Of a stretch of DNA of 10,931 nucleotides, positions 1-6,378 are shown in pieces. The translations under genes and the position numbers were made by a program. Origin of the DNA: an uncultured Collinsella sp. Its GTDB lineage: Bacteria; Actinomycetota; Coriobacteriia; Coriobacteriales; Coriobacteriaceae. Each line of letters opens with the position of its first letter. The stretch's first letter is position 1. The stretch is from positions 1-10,931 of the forward strand of contig CABUOA010000049.1 of assembly GCA_902493145.1 (NCBI GenBank), given 5' to 3'. Below the pieces are notes generated by a model. The model saw only the letters and a list, made by a program, of their open reading frames with translations, made no database searches and was not told the origin of the DNA.

Positions 1-35
1 CAAAGCTGGCAACAATACTTCTCGAACAACGTGAA

Positions 36-53
36 GCCGCCCCGTAGGGCGGC
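36..53. repeat. GC-rich hairpin in the clpB leader
   Basis: A perfect 7-bp inverted repeat, GCCGCCC (36-42) and GGGCGGC (47-53), is separated by the tetraloop CGTA. No T tract follows, so it is not a convincing intrinsic terminator. It lies 21 bases ahead of the clpB start and could be a leader hairpin or the remnant of an upstream terminator. Just before it, CTTCTC (18-23) and GTGAAG (31-36) form an imperfect inverted repeat with a 7-base spacer. Confidence 0.4.
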
Positions 54-63
54 CGCCCCAAGA

Positions 64-70
64 GAGGTGA
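64..70 (+). promoter_or_regulatory. clpB ribosome binding site
   Basis: The purine-rich GAGGTGA ends four bases before the ATG at 75. It supports that start over the later in-frame ATGs at 96 (residue 8) and 126 (residue 18), which lack a comparable site. No promoter can be assigned in the 74 bases available. Confidence 0.7.
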
Positions 71-74
71 TTCC

Positions 75-2702
75 ATGAGAATCGATAAGCTAGCAATGAC
101 GTCGCGCGAGGCGCTGCAGACCGCCATGAGCACGGCTGCCGACGCGCAGGCCGGCGCGGTGGAGCCGATTCACCTGCTGTCCGCCCTGCTTGGTGCCGGC
201 GAGCGCAATATCTCCGTGATCATCGAGCGCATCGGCGCCGACCCGGCCCAGCTCGCACGCTCCACACAAGAAGCCATCGACCACGCGCCCAAGGTTTCGG
301 GCGAGGGCCAGCAGATGGGCCTTTCCAATGAGCTCATCCGTGTCATCGAGAAGGCCGAGAAGAAGGCCACCAAGATGGGTGACAGCTTTGTGGTGACCGA
401 GCATCTGCTGATGGCGCTTGCCGAGGACAAGGGCGAGGCTGGTCGTGTACTGCGCGACGCCGGCGTCACCAAGGAGCGCATCGAGCAGGTCTACGAGGAG
501 CTGCGTGGCGATGACCGCGTGACGTCTGCCGAGGACAAGACCCAGTTTGAGGCGCTGGAGCAGTACGGTCGCAACATCTGCGATCTGGCCCGCGCCGGCA
601 AGCTCGACCCGGTCATCGGCCGTACCGACGAGATCCGTCGTACTATTCAGGTCCTGTCCCGCCGCACCAAGAACAACCCCGTGCTCATTGGCGAGCCGGG
701 CGTGGGCAAGACGGCCATCGTCGAGGGTATCGCCCAGCGTATCGTGGCCGGCGACGTGCCGAGCACCCTGCGCGACCGCGACCTCATCGAGCTCGACATG
801 AGCGCGCTGGTCGCCGGCGCCAAGTACCGCGGCGAGTTCGAGGACCGCTTGAAGGCCGTGCTCAAGGAAGTACAAAAATCCGAGGGCAAGGTCATCCTGT
901 TCATCGATGAGCTCCACACCATCGTGGGCGCGGGTGCCACCGAGGGCTCCATGGACGCCGGCAATATCCTCAAGCCGGCGCTCGCCCGTGGCGACCTGCA
1001 CGCGATCGGAGCGACTACGCTCGACGAGTACCGCAAGTACATCGAGAAGGACGCGGCACTCGCCCGTCGTTTCCAGACGGTGATGGTGAGCGAGCCCACC
1101 GTCGAGGACACCATCTCCATCCTGCGTGGCCTCAAGGAGAAGTACGAGATCTTCCACGGCGTGCATATCACCGATAGTGCGCTCGTGGCGGCCGCCGACC
1201 TCTCCGATCGCTACATTGCCGACCGCTTCCTGCCCGACAAGGCCATCGACTTGGTCGATGAGGCCGCAAGCCGCCTGCGCATGGAGCTCGACAGCATGCC
1301 GGTCGAGATCGACGCCACCACGCGTCAGCTCACCCAGCTGCAGATCGAGGAGCAGGCACTCATGAAGGAGACCGACGAGGCCTCCAAGGAGCGTCTGGAG
1401 GCCCTGCGCCAAGAGATTGCCGAGGTCCAAGAAAAGCTCAACGTGCAAAAGGCCGGCTGGCTCAACCAGAAGAACGCCATCGACCACGTGCAGGAGCTCA
1501 AAGGGCAGCTTGACGAGGCCAAGAGCGAAGAGGAGCGCGCGACGCGCAACGGCGACCTGGGCCGCGCGTCCGAGCTGCGCTACTCCGTGATTCCGGGCCT
1601 GCAGCAGCAGATTCAGGATTCCGAGGCTGCACTCGAGGCGCAAAAGCGGCAGGACGGCGAGGGCCTCAACGAGCAGGTGACCTCCGATGAGATCGCCGAG
1701 GTCGTGAGCGCCTGGACCGGCGTGCCCGTGTCCAAGATGATGCAGGGCGAGCTCGACAAGCTGAAGGGCTTGGAGGGCGAGCTGCATAAGCGCGTCATCG
1801 GCCAGGACGAGGCCGTCTCCGCCGTCGCCGCAGCTGTGCGCCGCAGCCGTGCAGGCCTCTCCGATCCGGACAAGCCCATTGGCAGCTTCTTCTTCCTGGG
1901 CCCCACCGGCGTGGGCAAGACCGAGCTCGCCAAGGCACTGGCCGAGTGCCTGTTCGACGACGAGCGCGCGCTCGTGCGTATCGACATGTCCGAGTACATG
2001 GAGAAGTTCAGCGTCCAGCGTCTGATCGGTGCGCCCCCGGGATACGTGGGTTACGACGAGGGTGGTCAGCTTACCGAGGCTGTGCGCCGTCGTCCGTACT
2101 CCGTGATCTTGCTCGACGAGATGGAGAAGGCTCATCCGGATGTCTTCAACGTGCTGCTGCAGGTGCTCGACGACGGTCGTCTGACCGACGGCCAGGGTCG
2201 TCAGGTGTCCTTCAAGAACACGATCATCATCATGACATCTAACGTGGGCTCCAAGGCTATCGCCGAGCTTTCCGGTAAGGACGAGGAGGAGATGCGTCAT
2301 CAGGTTGACGCGGCCATGGCTCAGACCTTCCGCCCCGAGTTCCTCAACCGTATCGACGATATCGTGGTGTTCCATCCGCTCGGCATGGCACAGATCGAGA
2401 AGATCGTCGACATCCAGCTCGCCGACGTCCGCGCGCGTCTGGCCAAGGAGCGCATGACGCTTGCCATCACCCCGGCGGCCAAGCAGATGCTCGCCGTGGG
2501 CGGCCTGGACCCGGTCTTTGGTGCCCGTCCGCTCAAGCGTCTCGTGCAGCGCGAGGTCGTGGATGCCATTGCCGCCGCTATTATCGACGGCACGGTGCGC
2601 GAGGGCGATCAGGTGACGGTCGATGTCGACAAGGACGGCGGCTTTACCGTCGTGTGCGACAACACGCCGTCTGCTACCTACGAGGTCCCCGACGCCGAGT
2701 AG
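75..2702 (+). CDS. clpB: ATP-dependent disaggregase ClpB (Hsp100)
   Basis: This hexameric cytoplasmic AAA+ chaperone threads aggregated proteins through its central pore and works with DnaK/DnaJ/GrpE. The 875-residue product has the complete family layout. The N domain spans about 1-145. NBD1 has Walker A GEPGVGKT (206-213), pore loop KYRG (250-253), Walker B with D278/E279 and arginine fingers R331/R332. The coiled-coil M domain spans about 400-545. NBD2 has Walker A GPTGVGKT (609-616), pore tyrosine Y657 in GYVGY, Walker B D681/E682 and R759 in FLNRID. The NBD1 key residues fall at the same numbers as in E. coli ClpB, and NBD2 is shifted by about four. The M domain separates it from ClpA and ClpC. 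An acidic C-terminal tail of about 20 residues makes it slightly longer than E. coli ClpB (857). The gene appears monocistronic, with its own terminator. In actinobacteria clpB is commonly under HspR, but no clear HAIR site lies in the short upstream stretch shown. Confidence 0.98.
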   Translation: MRIDKLAMTSREALQTAMSTAADAQAGAVEPIHLLSALLGAGERNISVIIERIGADPAQLARSTQEAIDHAPKVSGEGQQMGLSNELIRVIEKAEKKATKMGDSFVVTEHLLMALAEDKGEAGRVLRDAGVTKERIEQVYEELRGDDRVTSAEDKTQFEALEQYGRNICDLARAGKLDPVIGRTDEIRRTIQVLSRRTKNNPVLIGEPGVGKTAIVEGIAQRIVAGDVPSTLRDRDLIELDMSALVAGAKYRGEFEDRLKAVLKEVQKSEGKVILFIDELHTIVGAGATEGSMDAGNILKPALARGDLHAIGATTLDEYRKYIEKDAALARRFQTVMVSEPTVEDTISILRGLKEKYEIFHGVHITDSALVAAADLSDRYIADRFLPDKAIDLVDEAASRLRMELDSMPVEIDATTRQLTQLQIEEQALMKETDEASKERLEALRQEIAEVQEKLNVQKAGWLNQKNAIDHVQELKGQLDEAKSEEERATRNGDLGRASELRYSVIPGLQQQIQDSEAALEAQKRQDGEGLNEQVTSDEIAEVVSAWTGVPVSKMMQGELDKLKGLEGELHKRVIGQDEAVSAVAAAVRRSRAGLSDPDKPIGSFFFLGPTGVGKTELAKALAECLFDDERALVRIDMSEYMEKFSVQRLIGAPPGYVGYDEGGQLTEAVRRRPYSVILLDEMEKAHPDVFNVLLQVLDDGRLTDGQGRQVSFKNTIIIMTSNVGSKAIAELSGKDEEEMRHQVDAAMAQTFRPEFLNRIDDIVVFHPLGMAQIEKIVDIQLADVRARLAKERMTLAITPAAKQMLAVGGLDPVFGARPLKRLVQREVVDAIAAAIIDGTVREGDQVTVDVDKDGGFTVVCDNTPSATYEVPDAE

Positions 2703-2747
2703 ATTTATGGGACATGCCTTAAAATCTGCCAGCCGTCTCTAAACGCC

Positions 2748-2784
2748 AAGGGCGGCGGATCCAATTGGGTCCGCCGCCCTTTTT
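2748..2784 (+). terminator. Intrinsic terminator after clpB
   Basis: A perfect 12-bp GC-rich stem (2748-2759 with 2770-2781) has a 10-base loop containing the palindrome CCAATTGG. It runs into a TTTTT tract (2780-2784) 45 bases after the clpB stop. This is a textbook rho-independent terminator on the + strand and should separate clpB from the small downstream ORF. Confidence 0.93.
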
Positions 2785-2834
2785 CGTGCGACAATCGATG
2801 ATGTTGAACGGATGCGATGCAAGGAGATGCGCAG

Positions 2835-3029
2835 ATGACAGACAAGAACAAGACGAACACGCCGGCGACCGATGCCGCACCCGCCGCACCCAAGCCTGCA
2901 CCCAAGCCTGTGCCCAAGCCGCGCGACCCCTACATCCGTGCCGAGAACGAGGATGACGACGGCTACGATCCTTATAGCGATCGTCGCCCCGAGCGCGAGC
3001 CCCTCTTCGAAGCCGACCCCTGGCGTTAA
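2835..3029 (+). CDS. Small Pro/Lys-rich, acidic hypothetical protein (64 aa)
   Basis: I do not recognise this protein. A good ribosome binding site, AAGGAG (2821-2826), sits eight bases before the ATG at 2835. An in-frame ATG at 2817 would place that site inside the gene, so the shorter 64-residue form is preferred. The product has no membrane segment, signal peptide or cysteine and is probably disordered. Residues 1-18 are polar and Ala/Thr-rich, 19-29 are a run of PK dipeptides (APKPAPKPVPKP), and the second half is charged and aromatic, with DPY occurring twice, an EDDDG acid patch and a terminal DPWR. It follows the clpB terminator by 50 bases and is followed by its own weak terminator. 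GACAAT (2790-2795) is a possible but poor -10 element. The C-terminal half looks more constrained than the repeat part and could be a docking peptide. It could also be spurious, but the ribosome binding site and high-GC codon pattern argue that it is expressed. Confidence 0.68.
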   Translation: MTDKNKTNTPATDAAPAAPKPAPKPVPKPRDPYIRAENEDDDGYDPYSDRRPEREPLFEADPWR

Positions 3030-3065
3030 GTAGCTCATTTGGGACGGGGCTTTTTTAGCTACTTT
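3028..3065 (+). terminator. Probable weak terminator after the small ORF
   Basis: Directly after the stop codon, AGCTC (3032-3036) can pair with GGGCT (3047-3051, one G-T pair), followed by TTTTTT (3051-3056). A competing 8-bp stem, AAGTAGCT (3028-3035) with AGCTACTT (3057-3064), encloses the T run. Either way this is a hairpin plus T tract at the right place, but the short stem makes it a weak call. Confidence 0.45.
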
Positions 3066-3169
3066 GTTTTCGGCTAGAGGCGTTCATGCCTGCCCCCCTC
3101 GGCCGCTCGATATCCTCCGGGAGGGGCCACTAATAGAAAACTTGCTTATCCATTAATCAAGATACGCAT
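3066..3169. other. Intergenic stretch before the ATPase gene
   Basis: No gene is apparent here. The first part is GC-rich, with CCCCTC (3095-3100) and GAGGGG (3121-3126) as a short inverted pair and the odd palindrome CCTCCGGGAGG (3114-3124). From about 3130 the sequence becomes abruptly AT-rich and begins the repeat system that leads into the ATPase gene. Confidence 0.5.
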
Positions 3170-3205
3170 AATCTTGCTCTCCTGCTAATCAAGAATCGTT
3201 ATAAT
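3141..3205. repeat. Imperfect tandem direct repeat ending in -10-like hexamers
   Basis: Two adjacent units, 3141-3172 and 3173-3205, share CTTGCT at the start, TAATCAAGA in the middle and ATAAT at the end, with several differences between. Each ends in a -10-like hexamer: CATAAT (3167-3172) and TATAAT (3200-3205). TTGCTT/TTGCTC near the start of each unit would be a -35 at a long spacing of 19-20 bases. The second unit is also the left arm and loop of the 25-bp inverted repeat. Confidence 0.6.
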
Positions 3206-3229
3206 CTTGATTAGCAGGAGAGCAAGATT
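3170..3229. repeat. Perfect 25-bp inverted repeat upstream of the ATPase gene
   Basis: Bases 3170-3194 are the exact reverse complement of 3205-3229, with a 10-base loop (3195-3204). The right arm ends eight bases before the ATG at 3238. The CAAGAT/ATCTTG core occurs in alternating orientation at 3158, 3171, 3190 (as CAAGAA), 3204 and 3223. TATAAT at 3200-3205 spans the loop and the first base of the right arm. If it is the -10, most of the right arm would be transcribed as the 5' leader. The element is not a terminator for an upstream gene, since no T tract follows. It is most likely an operator or a control hairpin for the ATPase gene. Confidence 0.9.
3200..3205 (+). promoter_or_regulatory. 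Candidate -10 element for the ATPase gene
   Basis: The perfect consensus TATAAT lies 32 bases before the start codon, in the loop of the inverted repeat. The only -35-like element is TTGCTC (3174-3179), 20 bases away, which is too far for a strong sigma-70 promoter. It may need an activator, or the match may be by chance in AT-rich DNA. Confidence 0.4.
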
Positions 3230-3237
3230 GGAGAATT

Positions 3238-4590
3238 ATGGCATTCAACGACTTGGTGGCTCAAAAAATAAAGGACTTTGAGCAACAGGGGATTCCGCAG
3301 GTCTTTGAGCGCGACCTTGATCTGGGCAACCCGCAGGAGCCAAAGCGCGACAACATCGTAAATGTGATTGTGGGGGCCCGCCGTTGTGGAAAGACGTATC
3401 GCCTGTATCAGGAGATGCGGCGGCTTCAGAGCCGGGGCGTCGAGCTTGACCGGATGCTTTACTTCAATTTTGAGGATGAGCGCTTGCGCCCGTATGAGCC
3501 ATCGCTGCTGGCGGACGTGCTCGACACGTTCTATGCGCTGTATCCTGCTGCTCGAACCGAGGGCGCTTACATTTTCTTTGACGAGATCCAGGAAATACCC
3601 GAATGGGGTGCGTTTCTGCGACGCGTGGTCGATACGGAGAAGGCGACCGTTTACGTGACGGGATCTTCTTCTAAGATGCTGTCCTCAGAACTTAAGAGCG
3701 AGTTCAGGGGCCGTTCTCTTGTGCGAGAGCTTTTTCCGTTGAGTTTTTCGGAATACGTCCGATATAAGACGGGGAGCGTTCCTGAGTCGAACGCACCCTT
3801 CTCCTCGAGCGATGCAGCGTTGCTCCGACACCATCTGGTCGGATATCTCGAGCGAGGGGGATTCATCGCGACACTTGAGCAGACGCCCGCAGACGCGATT
3901 CAGCTGCTACAGGAATATGCGTCGCGAACGGTCGCCATGGACGTCGTTGAACGTTACGACGTCAAGAACCCCCGTTTGGCCTCGCTGTTTCTGGCGCGGT
4001 GCATGGCATCTTCGGGACGAGAGCTGTCAGTGAACAAAGTGTACAACGAGTTCAAGAGCAGACAGATATCCGTCAGTCGAAATACGCTCAGCGACTTACT
4101 TGAGTATTACGAGGACGCCTACCTGCTGTTTTCGGTGCCGGAGTTCACGCGTTCGCTTGCAAATAATACGCGGTCTGCGTCTAAGGTCTACGCCGTCGAT
4201 CCTGCGATGTTCGGAGCGTTCTCCCCCGCATCGGCATTGGATCATGGTCAGAGGCTCGAGACCGCGGTGTTCAATGCGCTCAGAAGAAGGACCCCCGCCG
4301 TGCGGCCCGGTTCGGTTTGCCGCCTGCTGATTAAAGATAAGAATAAAAGCCATGAGGTGGACTTTGTGGCTGGGGATGCACTGCTCATGCAGGCTTACGG
4401 CCTGATTCAGGTAAGTGTGGATATGACAAGCGAGAAAACGCGCGAGCGCGAAATTGCCGCGCTCGATGCCGCGATGGCCCAGTTTGATCTTGGCGAGTCG
4501 GTAATCGTTACCATGGATGAGCAGGCCGATATTCCATGCAAACGCGGCGTGGTACATGCTGTGCCCGCATGGAAGTGGCTCCTTTCCTAA
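3238..4590 (+). CDS. Stand-alone AAA ATPase (AAA_14 / DUF4143 type)
   Basis: This is a 450-residue P-loop protein of the widespread single-gene 'ATP-binding protein, DUF4143' type, whose cellular role is not established. The N-terminal ATPase has Walker A GARRCGKT (46-53), Walker B IFFDEIQ with D115/E116, sensor-1 TGSSS (141-145) and FRGRS (156-160), which carries likely arginine-finger residues. The C-terminal part (about 205-400) holds a winged-helix-like segment (261-300) and a PD-(D/E)XK-like end with E341, E373-V-D375 and Q391-V392-S393. The lysine expected after the last strand in an active nuclease is replaced by Ser, so catalysis is doubtful. There is no signal peptide or membrane segment. 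GGAG (3230-3233), four bases before the ATG, supports the start. Codons here use A and T at third positions far more than the neighbours (AAA, ATT, CGA, TCT), suggesting transfer. It stands alone, behind a striking inverted repeat and facing a convergent gene. Relatives are sometimes likened to antitoxin- or transposition-like ATPases, but no partner gene is present. Confidence 0.9.
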   Translation: MAFNDLVAQKIKDFEQQGIPQVFERDLDLGNPQEPKRDNIVNVIVGARRCGKTYRLYQEMRRLQSRGVELDRMLYFNFEDERLRPYEPSLLADVLDTFYALYPAARTEGAYIFFDEIQEIPEWGAFLRRVVDTEKATVYVTGSSSKMLSSELKSEFRGRSLVRELFPLSFSEYVRYKTGSVPESNAPFSSSDAALLRHHLVGYLERGGFIATLEQTPADAIQLLQEYASRTVAMDVVERYDVKNPRLASLFLARCMASSGRELSVNKVYNEFKSRQISVSRNTLSDLLEYYEDAYLLFSVPEFTRSLANNTRSASKVYAVDPAMFGAFSPASALDHGQRLETAVFNALRRRTPAVRPGSVCRLLIKDKNKSHEVDFVAGDALLMQAYGLIQVSVDMTSEKTREREIAALDAAMAQFDLGESVIVTMDEQADIPCKRGVVHAVPAWKWLLS

Positions 4591-4610
4591 TCGTCTATGG
4601 ATTTGCGAGG

Positions 4611-4644
4611 CCAGGACTCAGGTGTCATGGTCCGCTAGTCCTGG
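4611..4644. repeat. Inverted repeat between convergent genes
   Basis: CCAGGACT (4611-4618) pairs with AGTCCTGG (4637-4644) across an 18-base loop, overlapping the stop of the minus-strand gene. It sits where a bidirectional terminator would be expected between convergent genes, but neither side has a T tract, so termination is only a possibility. Confidence 0.35.
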
Positions 4645-6137
4645 GCCTTGATGCTCGGCAGGAGAATCTGGGCGAGGTAGTCGGTCTCGAGTTTGGTCGC
4701 AGCGTCGGCCTTGCCGTCTTTGCCGACCAGTACGTTCTTGATCTGGCTATAGGTGTAGCGGTTGCCGGTCGTGAGCTCGACAAGCTCAATGGCCGAGTCC
4801 ATAGGGTAGGTCGACACGGGATTCTGCGTCCGTCCGTTGATGGTCTGGGGCACCACGTACGGATAGACGGGACCGCTGGCGTAGACGGTATAACCGTTGC
4901 CTAGGTTGGCCGCACCCAAAACCGTATCGCCCTCATCGGGCGTAAAGCTCTCGCCCTCGCGCACTGCGACGAGCGTCACAATCGGTGTATCGCTGTCGCC
5001 GGCAAGATAGATGCATAGCGTGCTGCCATTTTGCCAAGTCTCGACCTTGCCGTACCACTCGACGGGGATATCGAGCTGGTAGAGGTCGGTTGCCTTGTGG
5101 CGGGCGTCGGCATTACGGGCCGCCTGTGCCTTTTGCGCGCTCACGGCATTGACGGCGGCGTCGCGCCGCGCGGTTGCCGCCTGCTGGAGCACCTTGGCGG
5201 TGGCGGCGGAGCTCGCGCCTCCCTCCTCGGCATATTTGGCGGCGGCATCGATCTGGTCGTCAGTCACCGTGTCGGCCGAAGGCACCTTGAGCTTAAAGGC
5301 GGCCTGGCTGCTTAGGTCCTGTCCGTCGCTCTTGATCGTGACCTGCGCCTTGGTGGTCGGGACGGTATAGATGGTGCCGTCGGACGCGATGGGGGAGGCA
5401 GCGATGGAGAGCGTGTAATCGCCGGGCAGCAGTTTGATGCCGCGGCCGTGCTCGTCAACGTAGAGCGTTTCGCTCACAGAAGAGCCGTCGGAGTCCTGGC
5501 CACTCACCTGCACGGGGATCTTTGAGCCGGTGGAGCAGTCGAGTCCCGCGGCATGCACGCCAATCTGCACCGACATCATCGTGTGCGCACTGGCGGCGAC
5601 AGCGGCAGCCTGCTCTTGCTGATATCCGTTCCAGGCAGCATAGCCTGCGCCGCCGGCGACGAGCGCGACGGCCACAACGCCGGCAACCATCAGGTTGCGG
5701 CGCTTGGGCGGCATCTTACGATGACGAGCCTCGGCTTCGCGTGCCGAAGGAACGGACGGTAGGGGAATATCGCCCATGGCGATGGTCTCGTCCACGGCTG
5801 GTGCGGAACCCAGGCCAGGAAGCTCGCGGGTCAGCGAATCTTCGGCCGGCAAGTTGTCGAGCAAGATGGTTTCCTCGCTCGTGTCGGATTCGGGCTGGTT
5901 GCCGGCCTCGCTTTCGGTGTCTTCGTGACCTGCCTCGTCTTCGGTGGGCGCGGCGCCATCGTCTTTTGCATCCTGATCATCGGACTGCGCCTCGGCTTCA
6001 GGCTCATCCTGCACGTCAGCGCCCGAATCGTCAAACGCAATCTCATCGAGTGAAATCCGGTCTAAGCTCTCCAAGGCCTCAGCGCAAGCTTCTGCATCTT
6101 GGGCCGCATCCTCTTGGCCCATCGTTTCATCTTTCAT
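4635..6137 (-). CDS. Bitopic membrane protein with acidic cytoplasmic tail and extracytoplasmic domain
   Basis: I do not recognise a named family for this 500-residue protein. Residues 1-135 are very acidic, low-complexity and probably disordered. They hold two similar Thr motifs, EETILLDNLP (88-97) and DETIAMGDIP (116-125). A basic stretch, KMPPKRR (141-147), precedes one membrane helix (about 148-168), so by the positive-inside rule the acidic tail is cytoplasmic and residues 170-500 lie outside. The outer part has a beta-rich segment (about 188-285, with LPGDYTLSI as in PEGA or carboxypeptidase-regulatory-like folds), an Ala-rich helical or coiled-coil segment (about 290-348), and a C-terminal mixed domain (350-498) of a kind I recall from other coriobacterial surface proteins. 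C201 and C375 are the only outer cysteines and could form a disulfide. GGGGGA (6146-6141) precedes the start at 6137. Base composition matches the chromosome. A role in envelope sensing or assembly is inference only. Confidence 0.85.
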   Translation of the reverse strand: MKDETMGQEDAAQDAEACAEALESLDRISLDEIAFDDSGADVQDEPEAEAQSDDQDAKDDGAAPTEDEAGHEDTESEAGNQPESDTSEETILLDNLPAEDSLTRELPGLGSAPAVDETIAMGDIPLPSVPSAREAEARHRKMPPKRRNLMVAGVVAVALVAGGAGYAAWNGYQQEQAAAVAASAHTMMSVQIGVHAAGLDCSTGSKIPVQVSGQDSDGSSVSETLYVDEHGRGIKLLPGDYTLSIAASPIASDGTIYTVPTTKAQVTIKSDGQDLSSQAAFKLKVPSADTVTDDQIDAAAKYAEEGGASSAATAKVLQQAATARRDAAVNAVSAQKAQAARNADARHKATDLYQLDIPVEWYGKVETWQNGSTLCIYLAGDSDTPIVTLVAVREGESFTPDEGDTVLGAANLGNGYTVYASGPVYPYVVPQTINGRTQNPVSTYPMDSAIELVELTTGNRYTYSQIKNVLVGKDGKADAATKLETDYLAQILLPSIKAQD

Positions 6138-6268
6138 ACATCCCCCAAGCTCAATATCGGGACAACAATGTACCCAAAAACAGGGTCATATAGAGCTGTC
6201 AGGCAATTGGAAATCTGATTTTATCTGTGCGAGAGGTTTTGAATATGTGCGTGGATGCGCGCAACAGC
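6138..6268. other. Upstream region of the acidic membrane protein gene
   Basis: No gene is seen. This AT-richer stretch should hold the promoter of the minus-strand gene that starts at 6137. Read on the minus strand, TATATG (6192-6187) is a possible -10, but no good -35 stands at the right distance, so I do not assign a promoter. Confidence 0.4.
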
Positions 6269-6307
6269 AAAAAGCCCCCGGAAAGCGGACAAATCGCTTT
6301 CCGGGGG
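6269..6307 (-). terminator. Intrinsic terminator after the multi-pass membrane protein gene
   Basis: A perfect 13-bp stem (6275-6287 with 6295-6307) has a 7-base loop. Read on the minus strand it is followed by one C and then TTTTT (6273-6269). It lies about 70 bases past the stop at 6379 and isolates the tetR/membrane-protein pair from the next minus-strand gene. The plus strand lacks a T tract after the stem, so it acts in one direction. Confidence 0.93.
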
Positions 6308-6378
6308 TATGCAATACGTTGCATTGCGCGGAGTCGGCCAGGCGACTTCACATTCAAGCGGTATGTGCACCGGGCACG

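Noticed and set aside
90..2375. 761-codon minus-strand open frame opposite clpB
   Set aside because: It is the complementary shadow of a complete, motif-perfect clpB. High GC removes stop codons on the opposite strand, and the translation is a Leu/Val/Gly/His-rich product without recognisable domains.
3170..3229. Invertible promoter (phase switch)
   Set aside because: The segment between the arms is only 10 bases, too short for known site-specific inversion, and no recombinase gene is present in the window.
3141..3229. Transposon terminal inverted repeat or CRISPR-like repeat
   Set aside because: There is no matching copy downstream of the ATPase gene, no target-site duplication, no transposase and no regular spacer pattern.
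3238..4590. Toxin-antitoxin or defence system reading of the ATPase gene
   Set aside because: The gene is alone, with no small partner ORF, nuclease or methyltransferase beside it, and the nuclease-like part lacks its lysine.
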